Assembly: GCA_024610705.1 (NCBI GenBank)
Contig: JANDEH010000002.1
Location: 57,592,870-57,656,869, forward strand
Length of the DNA stretch: 64,000 nt
Source of the DNA: Tetragnatha versicolor
Lineage: Eukaryota > Arthropoda > Arachnida > Araneae > Tetragnathidae
Reading direction: 5' to 3'
Under the pieces are notes generated by a model that worked only from the letters and a program-made list of their open reading frames with translations, was not told the DNA's origin and searched no databases. Position numbers and translations under genes: made by a program. Shown here piece after piece: positions 33,935 to 44,606 of this stretch. Numbering within the stretch: the first letter of the stretch is position 1; the number at the start of each line of letters is the position of its first letter.

Positions 33935-36900
33935 CTCTATTATAACTACTCCTAATCCTACCAAAAATGGAGGTCCACCCATACAAGGACTCTTATATAG
34001 TACACCAAGCCAGAATTCTTTTAATCCTTTACAGGTAAAATCTTTTAAATATTTGTAAAGCTACATTTGTTTTTTATTTCGCTATCCTATGTGAAACCTG
34101 CATATAAATTTTTTCCATCATTTGTTTCTTAATCATAAAAATGAAAAAATATTATGTTATATTAACTAAGTTCTTGTTCCTATAATTTATAATTGTACAG
34201 TAAAATGTGTCAAAATTAAAGCATGGATATTGCATAATGAATTTGTCTTTTGTGATCATTTAGTTCTAGATTGCTTAAAGCAGGGTTTCTCAAACTGTGG
34301 GTCGCGACCCACTGGTGGGTCGCTAGTCAGTTTTTGGTGGGTCACGTGAAGATTTTTAATTTTTCTGGACATATATTTAACATATACATATATATTTAAC
34401 AGTGTATTTTTATAGTTTTTACAAACGTGTTATTGACTTTTGAATTATCAAACTATTATTTCAACTTTTGATATTTATCAAATTACCATATATAGTAAAA
34501 AGAATAAAAACTTGATTTATTTTGTTTGTTGATGATTGTATTTTAAAGTTGTTTCTCATCAGTTAGGTAAGTTGGCATTTAATATTTTTTTTATAATTGA
34601 CTATCAAACAAGGACATATTATTTTTAAATGTTGTGATGCACTTTCAAAGGTTCCTGACCAATTTTGATTATGTTATAATGATTATGCTGGGAAAGTTCT
34701 CAAGGATATGATGTTATTGTCTGCATAAATAAAATTGGTGGCTTGTCACCATGGCAACACAATAGAAATGCAATGGGAAATGACTAGTAATGAGCCGCCA
34801 AATTTATTTACACAGACCATAGAAGTTACCCGGGTCATATTTAAAAGAATGTTAGCATTTATTCTTTTTCCCACCAATTTCTCGCTCCATTCTAAAATGT
34901 TTGTTCAGTAAATTGAAGAAATACATTCTTTATTAAAATTATGATAATTGAATCAAATTTAATTTTGTGCGAATATTCATTCTTAAAAATTAGTCTTTTT
35001 TTCAACTTCTTTAATAGATAATTCTTCTTCTTAGATAATTTTCAATGCTTTCAAACTTAAGTTACTACACTTGAATGTTTTAAAGTAATTTGATAAAAAA
35101 TCACAAAGGATTTTAATGTGTATATTTTAATTATCTGCATATGCTCAACTACTTAGAATGTTTCTTCTTTGTCCTAAACTTGTTGAATTTTAATTTGGCT
35201 GCCAAACTAGAGACTATTTTAAAGATTGAAGATGAAACTGTATAAGTAGTTCTTAACGTTTTATAATAATTATTTTTTCTTTCTAACTTTTCTCAAAATT
35301 TGTCTACTTTATTTCAATAATTCCGTTAAAAGTAAGTTTAACAGCATGGAAAATATGTTTTAGAAATGTTTGAATATTTTTTAAACTGGTTTCTTTTTTC
35401 AACTCTGGCTCTTTTAGCTGCGGAGGGTCCCAGTTTTAGTTCTGTATTCACCCCAAGCAAATCATTTCGTGCTGGGAATACATCTTGTATGTCTCCAGCT
35501 CAAATCGACCCATTTTATACTCAAGGGTAAGTTTTTGGATGTTTCTTTTAAATGCATAATTTGCACCCTTAACATAGTTTTTTTTATTAAATTTTGTTGT
35601 TTTTAATACAATTTTACGTAAGTCTTCTGCTATAAATCTCACTTTGCTTAAAGAACTTAAAACATATTTTTAAAAATTTAAAATATATATTGTAAACTTT
35701 TATTTTGTAATCTGACATAAATATTTATTTAGACTAAAAATATCTCGTAAATTTTTATTTCTTTTATTGTTTACAGTGAAGCTTTGAAAAATAGTGATCA
35801 ACTTGATGAATCATGGGTTACAGTGTTTGGGTAAGTAAATTTGATTAACTACCTGTTTTTAATTAATCAGTTTTTAAAATAAGGGAAAAACACACATGTT
35901 CCATACATGCTTTTTTATGTTATTTTCTCACAATCATCAAACCTTTTTTTATTGAAATTTTCATGCATGTTTACATTTTGTTCTAACTTTTTTTGATACA
36001 GTTACTTTACTTTTGTTGTTTTATGGTGAAAATAAACTTTAACATTGTTATGAAAAAACTTTTAGTTCGAGCCTAATTCACATTCTACTCAAATTAAAGA
36101 TTTAATTATTATCATTCTCTCTTTTCCATGTTTAGATTTCCAATAGCATCTGCTTCTTACATTCTGCAACAGTTTTCTCAGTATGGAAATATTGTTGAAC
36201 ACAAGGTATAGTTTTTCAGATTAAATTCTACATAAAAAAATAAGAAGTTGGTTTTGTCATTCATTTTGATACAAATGCTAGATCCTAATAATAATGTTAC
36301 ATTGATTTTAGCCCTCACCTACTGGCAATTGGATGCATCTGAAGTACCAATCAAGACTCCAAGCTAAAAAAGCCCTAAGTAAAAATGGTAAAGTTTTCAG
36401 TGAAAATATAATGGTTGGAGTGAAGCCATGCATAGAAATGGTAAGTCTTCACATTAACAATATTTTTAAAAGGTAAATTATTATTTTGCCTTATGATTTG
36501 TTCTCTATTGTGTATTTGTTTCACTAACTGAAGGCATCTTACCTATTTTTACAATTTGAATTAGTGGTTATTTAAATGTAATTAGGATTAAAAACAATTT
36601 GTACTTTTTTATTACATATTGCTATCTTTTAGGTTATTTTTTACTTAAATAATCCATAAGCAAGTTGCTTGCTTTACTTATGCAACTAACTCGCCATTTT
36701 CATGTGGGGATTACCCAGTAAAAAGTTCGTATCAAGTATAAGGCCTGTGGACAAACCACTAAATCACCATTACATAATGCTCATTCCTTTCAAGAATGTC
36801 ATATCTTAAAAATCAATGATATTTAGTTATGACTGTTTTCAGAAAGCTCTGAAGGAGGTCTACAACCCTGCAAAACCCTCATATTTTTAAACTGGGTAGT

Positions 36901-38491
36901 AAAGAAATTAACCAGATTCTTATTATTTATTTTCAATGCAATTCTAAACTTTCAAATGCCTCACCTGAAAATTTAGGTTTATTGAGATATGACGTTCTTG
37001 AAAGGAGTGAGCGATAAGTGGTACATTGTTCGGTTAAGAGCATGATTCTGTGATGAAAACTTGCAAAAATAATTTGAAAGGAAAGGAATATTTTCACTGG
37101 TATTTAGAAAGTAAAGCTTTGTTAATCTAATTTCTATTTAAAAATCAAATTTATTTGTTTAAAAATCATGTATTCTTAAGCATATCTGCTTTGAGGGTTA
37201 AAAACAAACAAATAAAACATGTTTTAAACAAAACAAAAAACTGATTTAAAAAACATGTTTTTTGTTTTAAAAAATTTATTCCCAACCATGTTTCTCACTG
37301 GAACAACAAACATTATATATTTTTTCTTCCTATCTTTTAAGGACCTCATGGAATCTTGTAAAGAAAATTCAGTCCTGGAAAGAAGTGTGGCAGAGAGTAT
37401 CCTGGGGGATTCTTCAACTCAAGAACCTTTGAAGCCCAACTTGAAAAATATTAGACCTCTAACACAGGCTTATCAAAGCCCTATACTCAAAATCAGGTAA
37501 TTTATTGTATTTTTTATTTGTCAGATAATTGTGATTAAAGTGTACTGTGCATAAATCAGGGGTGCTTTTTTATTGGGCACCTCTAAAAAATACCTTTTTA
37601 AACGACATGAATTCCAGAATTCTAGTTTTTATATAAATTTGCAAGAATCTCAAGCTTAACAAGAAACCAAAATTAGGTCCAGTTAAAAAATAAGTGCAAA
37701 GCTGCAACATTAACAATGTCTCTTATGAAGAATCTGGTCCCATCACATCAGTTCTAAGCGGAATTACATAATAGTTACATCATTCTGAAAGAAAATTTTA
37801 ACCACCGTAGCTACGATCGAGCTTTGTTTACATACGGGGAAATGTCTTCAGAACAAGAAAAATTTTAAATCTGAACGTTTCGATAATTGGGATTCTAGAT
37901 AAAAGGTTCGTTACTCTAATAATTTTCCGTATTTTAAGTTGAAGTTCGTAACATCCCTAATAAATTAGTAGAGTTGTAAAAGCTAATGTGTTTCAAAGAA
38001 GGGTTTAGTTGTTCATTGATATCTACTCCCTTTTTAAGAAGCATTGCACGATCTCTTAATGTTAATTTGTGAATAAGAAGTCTACTTGGTAACAAAATAC
38101 TTTTATGTGCATGGGTTACCTTTTTTTCCATGTTACAATTCATTGAATTATGTGTATTTGGTCAATATTAAAGTCAGCGGTTAAAAATAGTTAAGCTAAC
38201 TAGGATTCTGAACAGGAAAGTTAATTTGATTTTTCTTCTCCAGGTTATATCCTATTTATTAATAAATTACAAATTTTATAACTAAAATATTTTCTCGAGT
38301 TATATCCTTTATATTAAGTTGAAATATTGTTATGAAAATTGCTATCTTTTCAATTTTCTTGATTTATGTGTGCCAATTGTCCAATATGCAGTTGCTTAGG
38401 TGTTACATGCTGTTTTTTTTTTCAGGTGACAAATACTAAGTCAGGAGGCATAGTTTCAAAAGCCTTTGAATACTTGTGGAAGCTGCATTGA
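33935..38491 (+). CDS. Nup35: Nup35 (Nup53) partial gene copy, 7 exons, frame broken once
   Basis: Exons: 33935-34036; 35418 or 35434-35526; 35777-35830; 36136-36205; 36312-36440; 37342-37496; 38426-38491 (TGA). Nup35 is a nuclear pore scaffold-linker. The MPPN (RRM-like) domain is clear: MSPAQIDPFYTQG, then DESWVTVFGFPIASASYIL, TGNWMHLKYQSRLQAKKALS and IMVGVKPCIEM. The C-terminal IVSKAFEYLW matches the family's membrane-binding helix. The usual N-terminus is not found upstream. Exons 1 and 2 join in frame only if the second acceptor (35434) is used. Exon 6 ends in phase 2 but exon 7 needs phase 0, so as assembled the tail is out of frame by one base or a small exon is missed. All of it lies inside the Transib-like element, so it may be a captured pseudogene rather than the working gene. 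Confidence 0.85.
34281..34345. mobile_element. hAT-type terminus in Nup35 intron
   Basis: CAGGGTTTCTCAAACTGTGG followed by GTCGCGACCCACTGGTGGGTC is a typical hAT end with sub-terminal palindromes. No matching right end was found before the next exon, so the element is truncated or strongly decayed. Confidence 0.5.
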
Positions 38492-38666
38492 TTGTAGGGA
38501 CAAGTAATATACTGTTAAGCTGATGCATTGTTGTTTAAACAACATACTATTTAATGATTAAAAATCAATTTTTAGTGTAAATAAATTGAATGTTGTATTT
38601 TATTTTATAAGGACAATTGTGCTTTTTAGACGCTGCTGTTTTGCATTATTTCAGGTTTCCTCTGAA

Positions 38667-38672
38667 AATAAA
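38667..38672 (+). terminator. Poly(A) signal candidate of the Nup35 copy
   Basis: AATAAA lies 176 bases after the Nup35 TGA. Further AATAAA words follow to about 39560. The stretch 38500-39900 is AT-rich and UTR-like, with no other gene visible. Confidence 0.4.
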
Positions 38673-39912
38673 AACTTTGAATCATATACATTTTTGTTCT
38701 TTTTTCAAATTTTGTTTTGAAGTTAGTGTTTGTCAATCTATCTAATATTTTCAAGCCTGGAAACCGCTAATTCAAAAGAAAATGTTTCCATAATATTTAA
38801 GGGTTTTGACTACTTCTACAAGCATTTGTACAATTCTTTCTAATTTTAAGAAACCAGAATAAGTCAGCTGCATTTTGGTGTTTTCTTCCAGGTATTCCAG
38901 GTATATTTAGATATGATTACAAAAACACAAATTTCTTTGAACTTCGTGTTTTCTCTGATGTTAACTTCTGTTTGTAATTTTTAATGCTAATAAAATTAAT
39001 TAATGTTCAAAATAATGAAATAATTTAGAATATTTTTTTCATGTTTTCTGTATTAAAAATATCCTTGTGATATTTCTGTTAGTGCTATTCTGTAGGTAAT
39101 ATAGTATTTGACATTCCATCTTTAAGTCCCTGAGATATTTGTCTTGTTTTTGTTTATTATTTTTTTTATGAAGTTCTAAATAATTGGATTGATTGTTCAG
39201 ATATTTTGGTTATGATGATCCTGTTTTCTGTTAAAACGTATAATTTGTATATTAATAATCTATTTGTAATTCCATTCTGCAGATACAATCATCTGATTAC
39301 CTTTGTACAGATTTAAAATTTTTACTGTAAGGATCTTGACATTTTTAACATGATGTTCTATGTTTTTAAAAAAAATATGGGAAAGGGTTTTATTGCCCAG
39401 TCCTTTTTTGCTTCCACCACTGTAATTTGATTTTTCAATAGTGTGTTTTGTTTTTAAATAAAAAATTTCTTAATCTGTTAAACAAATTTTTTCATGTAAG
39501 AGGAAATCCTACATTTTCTTTTAGCTCATCACTGGTAACAAAGTATCAATAAAATGATACTTGTTTTCAAAAGGTTTGTAAGTATTTTTTAATTATTATA
39601 ATATTTCAATATTTGTACAGCTTGAAATCCCTAAGTTATGGTTCAGATATCATTTATGCAGTTTTAGGACTTTTAGCTTTTTATGATCATTACTTAAAAA
39701 TTTAAAATCTTATTTAATAAAATGAATCTTAATATTAATTGAATTGTTGAAATAATAGTTTTTGTTGGAGTCATTGTGCAGAACTTATTTTAGTAAAAAA
39801 AATATAGGAAATGAAAGTGAGTTATTAAGATTAAAAAAAGTTTATTTTTAATTAAGATATAATAAATATTGCTGTACAGTTTAAATCTTATTGGATTTCT
39901 GGGTTTTTTAAT

Positions 39913-40178
39913 GCTTTGAAATTATTTTGTGGAGGTATTAATATATACATTTAATTAAATGTAATAATATAACCATGGCAATTGTATTAAATTCAATGTA
40001 AATAATTTTAAAGTTATATTTACATTAAATTGAATAAAACTATCATGATAGTTTTATTCAATTTAAAGTAATTATAACTTTAAATTATTATTTACATTGA
40101 ATTTAATATAATTGCCATGGTTATATTATTAAATTTAATTAAATGTATATATTAATACCTCTATAATAATTTCAATGC
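39913..40178. repeat. 266-bp near-perfect palindrome
   Basis: The centre is AACTATCATGATAGTT near 40046. The arms run out through AATTGAATAAAA, AATATAACCATGGCAATT and GGAGGTATTAATATA to GCTTTGAAATTATT on the left and AATAATTTCAATGC on the right. There is essentially no loop. It abuts the right border block of the 33031-40436 candidate element. Confidence 0.9.
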
Positions 40179-41716
40179 AATGGGTAATCCATAACTAGTC
40201 GATATAACGTTTCCTAGGTCCAAATAATGGTCTAGTATAAGGCCCAGATATGCTCCAAAACCTGTCGATTTCTCTTCCATCGTGACGTCTTTTCGACGTT
40301 TTATAAACGGTAAAAGACCGGACATTTCGACGCGGGATCGATGTAATTTCGACCACTTATCGACGAGTTCTGGAAGAGTCACTGGACGAGTATGACGTTT
40401 TATCGACGTCTTTTCGACGAGTGTGTGCTATGTGGGATAGTGCTTTATTTATATCAACTACGCTTTTGTTTTTGTTTTTCTGCTCTTATTTTTATGTTGC
40501 AAACGATATTTATCCATTTATACTTAATTAAAAACAAAAGGACGGCAACATATTCAACATTATATTTATATATGTTCTTGAATTGGTTTAAACTTTTAGA
40601 CCGATGAGTTATAGTTTATCTTTATGTTATTTAAAATAAAGAAAAAGATACACAGTAAGGACAAATTTATTTTCTACTACATTTAATTGCTTTTTATTTC
40701 TGTTTTTATTCTTGTACGTTTTATGAAATTAACTTAGATCAGTAATTGAATTTCTAAATTGGATTTTTATGATAATCATTTGTATAAAACGCATTTTCTT
40801 CAGGACACTTTATATACCAGCCATTATAAATATATGGATTTGCACTAATTTGATAAAAAAATGTTTAAATTCTAAAACATTCTGATAAATCAGTGCATAT
40901 ACTCATAGAATAAATATTTGACATCATATTTGTGGTTTTTATAATTACAAAATTCGAAATACTCCACTGTGCGGTGGCCCAATCGTCCCATCCCGGGAGA
41001 TCCTCCCGCAGAAAAGTTTTGTAAATTTGACCTTTAAAACAGGGTTTTAACTTGTTTTGGTAAACCAAAAAAGACCTGAAGAGACAAAAACCAGAAAAAA
41101 AACTATAATCAACAGAACTCACTTCATTGGAGCATTGGAGGCTCCACACCAAATCCACTTAAATTTAAGGGTGATTTTAGAGCTCTAAAAACTTGGGTAG
41201 GAAAGGAGCAACAAGGAGAGTTCTTAACAAGAAACACCAAGCAGAAAGTTATTTATATAAAATTTCAGAGCAACGCAAATTAGAAATTATCAATGTATTT
41301 ATTTCAAATTTCTTCGCGGAGCCCCTGGAAATGCATGGCGGAGCCCTAAGGGCTCCGCGGAGCACAGTTTGAGAACCGCTGTTTTAAAGATTATTTCATT
41401 GAAAAATTTAAAACGAAATATGTCAATAAAGTATCGATACTTTTTTGGGTATCGAATACACTCGATACTTTTAGGTATCGAGTACTTAAGTATTTGGTAT
41501 CGATACCTGCCCATCACTAGTCTGGAACTAGGCTTTTTCGGGAGGGTTGCCTGTGCCTCAACTTAATTTTTATGGTATCCCCAAACGAACTCATTTATAG
41601 GTTAAGTGTTAGAACACTGAAAAGTAGTAATTTGAATGATATTAAAGGGAGTGCTTCACCACTACCTCTGGTTAGAGGAATATGTGAGAAAACTCCAGCT
41701 CTCAAGCGTCGTCTCC

Positions 41717-41760
41717 AACCGTGGACCGGTTTCGCCCTTGTTAGGGCTCATCAGCACGGT
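41717..41760 (-). ncRNA. Minimal type I hammerhead ribozyme
   Basis: Reading the minus strand from 41759: CCGTG (stem I), CTGATGA (core, 41754-41748), GCCC-TAACAA-GGGC (stem II), GAAA (core, 41733-41730), CCGGTC (stem III with its closing pairs, cleavage after GTC at 41724), CACGG (stem I partner). All invariant core bases are present. Stem III is only ACC/GGU with no loop. That fits the minimal hammerheads of retrozymes and Penelope-like elements, thought to work as dimers. Confidence 0.85.
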
Positions 41761-41807
41761 ATAGGAAGGTAACGCAAGAGAGCGGAGGAAGAGCTTTTAG
41801 TCTAGCC

Positions 41808-42596
41808 CAGGGGTCGGCAACCTGCGGCTCGCGAGCCGCATGCGGCTCTTTCGATGTAAAGTTGCGGCTCTCCAGTTCCATACGAAAAAATTAATAATTT
41901 ACTGTCAAAACCCTTAAAAAATCAGTAATTTATTCTTAAGTAAATAATCAAATCAAAATTCCAAACAATTCGGAGCAGAGCTCCCAAACACTCCTCAAAA
42001 CTTTGGAATAAGGGCATAAGTGCTGTTTTCCCTTGAAAATTCTTTGACTTATAAGGAGTGATCCTGATTTGGTCATAATAGAAGTTCTAAAAAACAAATT
42101 AAAAACTACTTTTAGTGGCAAATTTCAAAATTTTTTCTGAAGTTGGACCCCCACCCCCTCTGTAAAGTTTTCTGTTTATTATAATTATACTATATTTCCT
42201 TGAAAATTCTGACACTTAAAAACGAGAGGTGCTCTTCGGGTGCAATCCAAAAAGGCCTGAAAATGAGCTACTAAGCTATTTTGAAGGAGAATTTTCCAAA
42301 AATTTTTTGGGGGAGGGCCCCCAGATCCTCCATTTTTCCTAGGAATTTACTTTGTTTACAAAATTTTGAAATTAATTTAAAATGTGTATCTAAGTCATCT
42401 AAAACTTAATGAAAAAAAGTACCCGAAATGAGGTACCCCAAAGGAAATATTGTGTAAGAAAATGCTCCCCAACTAAAATCAAATATAATAAGTACTATAA
42501 CATTGAAGCAAAACAATTAAGTGGCTCTTTAAAAATTTGGAAATTTTGTAAATTGTAAGTTTTGGCTCTTCCGTTTCAAAAGGTTGCCGACCCCTG
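41808..42596. mobile_element. hAT element, 789 bp, inside the ribozyme retroposon
   Basis: CAGGGGTCGGCAACCT and AGGTTGCCGACCCCTG are inverted ends (with one A-run difference). GTCTAGCC is duplicated exactly at 41800-41807 and 42597-42604. Sub-terminal GCGGCTC and GGCTCTT words are typical of this widespread hAT end type. No transposase frame. Confidence 0.93.
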
Positions 42597-43226
42597 GTCT
42601 AGCCGACTATAACGGAAAAAGTGGTGACCATTGATCAGTCCTCCACTGATCAATCATATGAATGATATTACATATGATTTCAAAATTTGACAATGTGAAC
42701 TCCACAAAAAGGGGGTCTGGGGTTCACCCCCAGGAAAATTTTCCTCTTAAAGTGGTGTTTTAGCTCATTTTAAGACCCTTTGGGCTGCATCCAAAGAGAA
42801 CAGTTTCTTGCAAACCACAGAATTTTCTAGGGAAGAGAGTTGTAAATATAAACGTCAAAGTTTCAAGGGGGGCTAGTGATCCTCCCCCAGATATTTTTTA
42901 AATTCCCCTTTAAACTAGTGTTTTATCTCTTTTTCAAACTCTTTGGGGAGCCCCTAAAGAGAAAAGCTTCTTGTAAGTAGTAGAATTCTGAAGGGAAAAA
43001 CTGTATAATCAACGTAAAAATTTTAGAGGGGGCTGGGGGTCCTCCCCCAGAATTTTTTTTTGAAATTTAACCCTCAAAAGTAGTGTTTTAACTCCTTTTA
43101 AGTTGCGCCCAAAGTTCTTTGTGGAAGGTACAGAAATTTCAAGGGACTTGCAGCTATTTTTCACATAACAGTGGAAACCTTGGGGGGGCGGTTGCTCACC
43201 CCTTAAATGACGCCCATGAATCTAAT

Positions 43227-43907
43227 AGGCTTTAAAATGAGCTAAAACACTATCTTGAGAGGCAAATTTTCAAAATTTTTATGGGGGAGGACTCCCAGAC
43301 CCCCTTTTACTTGGAGTTGACATTTTTATACAATTTTGAAATTTAGTGCACCAAAATTAAAACCTTACGAAGTCATCTCCCCTAAAACTTAGTATTCCTT
43401 AGATTAGACCTCAGAAAAGATGTTGAGTAACCCCCCCTAAACAAAAATCTGGTTACGGCACTGGCAACCCCCTCCCCCTTTCAGTTGCTTTCATTAATAT
43501 TTGAACAGCCCGTAATAGAAATTAAGTTATTTGTGAAACTCAGCCTCTCCAGGCAAATATCCTGGATTCGCCACTGATTCTCCGACTTTCTTTGGTCAAA
43601 TTATAAAATTCCCTGACTTTTCCAGGTATTCTCTGGCCCATGGAAACCCTGTTATTTTCATCCACATCCCTCAAAATTACTTCTACCAAGATTTCATACA
43701 CTTCCTATGAATGGTAAGTAGCTTGGGGTTCTTAAATAGGTGAAGTTAATTTTTTATAATCACCCTATTTATCAAATGATTTTGACTGGGTCACCTTTGG
43801 TGCAAGCTGAGTTTTTGTGTAAGGGGTTGAGTTACAGGACTACCGGCCCACAAAATACACTTGAGTTTCTTGGCTAGTAAAATTTCCGGTTTTGGTCGCA
43901 AGGGACT
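43227..43907. repeat. Right part of the old host repeat and further fragments
   Basis: It continues the unit broken at 27409, with GGGGGAGGACTCCCAGACCC near 43283. A terminus reading CAGTGCCGTAACCAGA on the minus strand lies at 43460, and a second, ATTCGCCACTG, near 43565. No gene seen. Confidence 0.5.
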
Positions 43908-44153
43908 CAGGCGCGGATTCAGGGTGTGGCATTCTGGACAGTGCCCCCCTTGGATCCAAAAATATTCTCAAAATGAGTTAAACCCTACTTTTACAAGTCA
44001 AATTTCAAAAAATTTTCTAGGGGAGGATCCCCATATCCCCCCCAGCGGTACCCCAAGGGGATCTTGCTTGACACTTTTTAGAAAACCGCCAACGTTTTGT
44101 GTCAGAAGGTTGGCAAAGTGCCCCCCTTTGGAGCCATGCTGGATCCGCGCCTG
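43908..44153. mobile_element. Short hAT-type element, 246 bp
   Basis: CAGGCGCGGATTCAG and the facing CTGGATCCGCGCCTG are the ends. The flanks share GGACT (5 of 8), a partly decayed duplication. The long forward ORF across it is repeat-derived. Confidence 0.7.
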
Positions 44154-44165
44154 CGAGGACTTGCC

Positions 44166-44306
44166 CATGGGCGGATTTAGGTGGTGGACCCTGGGGGGAC
44201 AAGCTATCCCTAATGGCTTTGGAAACATGATTTGCCCTTATAAAAACGGAATTTTCTCAATAAGTTAGGGGGCATTGTCTCCAAGACCCCCTTAAATCCG
44301 CCCATG
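44166..44306. repeat. Short inverted-repeat element, 141 bp
   Basis: CATGGGCGGATTTA and TAAATCCGCCCATG are exact inverted ends. The body matches 18361-18480 (AGCTGTCCCTGATGG against AGCTATCCCTAATGG). No target duplication is evident. Confidence 0.75.
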
Positions 44307-44465
44307 AAAGTGCTTTTGAAATATTCTAGATCTGTGATAAAAATTTGTCAATTTAGGACTCAAACCAACATCTTAAATTTCCAGGTGCCTATCAGTTCAC
44401 CGTTTTTCCATGGTTAGTTAGAAAATACAAACGAATAAAACAAAACAGTTTAGATAAAACATCAC

Positions 44466-44471
44466 TTTAAT
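44466..44471 (-). terminator. ATTAAA poly(A) signal candidate
   Basis: The variant signal ATTAAA on the minus strand lies about 135 bases after the stop of the two-helix membrane protein. No AATAAA was seen closer. Confidence 0.4.
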
Positions 44472-44606
44472 TCTTTACACCTACAAAAAATGCTTCAATC
44501 CAAAAACGAGTAAAAATATTACAAAACTTGCCCAGCAAGAAACGTATATTGCCTCGAGATATGTGTAAATATTAAATAAAACATTAAAATACCAATGTTC
44601 TCAAAC

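Larger units (their letters stand above)
33031..40436. mobile_element. Candidate inner element with CCCACATAGCACAC ends and ACGTC-rich borders
   Basis: CCCACATAGCACAC at 33031 is matched exactly in inverse at 40436. Both borders carry dense ACGTC/GACGT and TCGAC words for about 240 bp (33060-33275 and 40265-40425), a sub-terminal repeat pattern seen in no other element here. The flanks (TTAATTAA on the left, ATAGTGCT on the right) do not form a target duplication, so the pair may be one old element or two separate pieces. Confidence 0.5.
32380..40971. mobile_element. Transib-like element, 8.6 kb, carrying Nup35 exons
   Basis: CACAGTGGAGTATTT at the left is repeated in inverse exactly (15 of 15) at the right. 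CGGTG flanks both ends (32375-32379 and 40972-40976). Ends that start CAC(A/T)(A/G)TG with a 5-bp GC-rich duplication are the hallmark of Transib, the superfamily from which RAG1 and V(D)J signals derive; CACAGTG is the RSS heptamer itself. No Transib transposase frame is visible. The interior holds Nup35, a palindrome and a further pair of inverted ends (33031 and 40436). Superfamily assignment rests on the ends only. Confidence 0.75.
29286..41381. mobile_element. Third-layer hAT element, 12.1 kb as it stands
   Basis: CAGGGGTTCTCAAAC and GTTTGAGAACCGCTG are inverted ends at 14 of 15 positions. TTTTAAAG is duplicated exactly at 29278-29285 and 41382-41389. The copy of the host element at 31990 has the site only once, so it serves as an empty-site control. 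CGCGGAGCCC words lie inside both ends, as expected for transposase-binding repeats. It contains a hAT copy (30329-32129) and the Transib-like element (32380-40971); without them it is about 1.7 kb. Confidence 0.9.
27473..41519. mobile_element. Second-layer hAT copy (TAGTGATGGGC family)
   Basis: It starts TAGTGATGGG and ends CCCATCACTA. The flanks GTCTGGAC (27465-27472) and GTCTGGAA (41520-41527) are an 8-bp duplication with one change. Its flanking halves match the uninterrupted copy near 14680, where GGTCTGGACC is continuous. The ends are rich in GGTATCGAGTACTTTTA-type words. Compared with the copy at 30329-32129, its body is interrupted at 29286 by the next hAT. The stretch at about 27640-29110 is extra AT-rich sequence with a small inverted repeat near 28860-28920. 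Confidence 0.88.
41645..42658 (-). mobile_element. Small hammerhead-bearing retroposon, split by a hAT
   Basis: TGAATGATATTA is duplicated exactly at 41633-41644 and 42659-42670, a 12-bp target-site duplication typical of retroposition. Removing the hAT inside (41808-42596 plus its 8-bp duplication) leaves about 217 bp. The minus strand of the remaining sequence contains a complete hammerhead ribozyme. Host sequence on both sides joins as in the intact relative at 14730. No coding capacity; it resembles non-autonomous ribozyme elements (retrozyme or Penelope-related). Confidence 0.8.
27410..43218. mobile_element. Outermost hAT copy (CAGGGGC family), split by nested insertions
   Basis: The left end CACGGGCGTCATTT and right end AAATGACGCCCATG match the intact 694-bp copy at 14626. 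AATCTAAT is duplicated exactly at 27402-27409 and 43219-43226. The element reads in order as 27410-27472, then 41528-41632, then 42671-43218. The missing stretches are the hAT at 27473-41519 and the retroposon at 41645-42658. It was the first layer of the nest. Confidence 0.9.

Noticed and set aside
34037..35417. Search for a missing Nup35 exon between the first two recognised exons
   Set aside because: No phase-compatible exon was seen, and using the acceptor at 35434 restores the frame without one.
32380..40971. Reading CACAGTG as a true V(D)J recombination signal
   Set aside because: The invertebrate context and the paired 15-bp inverted ends with 5-bp duplications are explained by a Transib-like transposon. 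No RSS-type 12/23 spacer and nonamer was found.
43861..44268. 135-codon plus-strand ORF
   Set aside because: It crosses two short inverted-repeat elements and their borders, so the frame is accidental.
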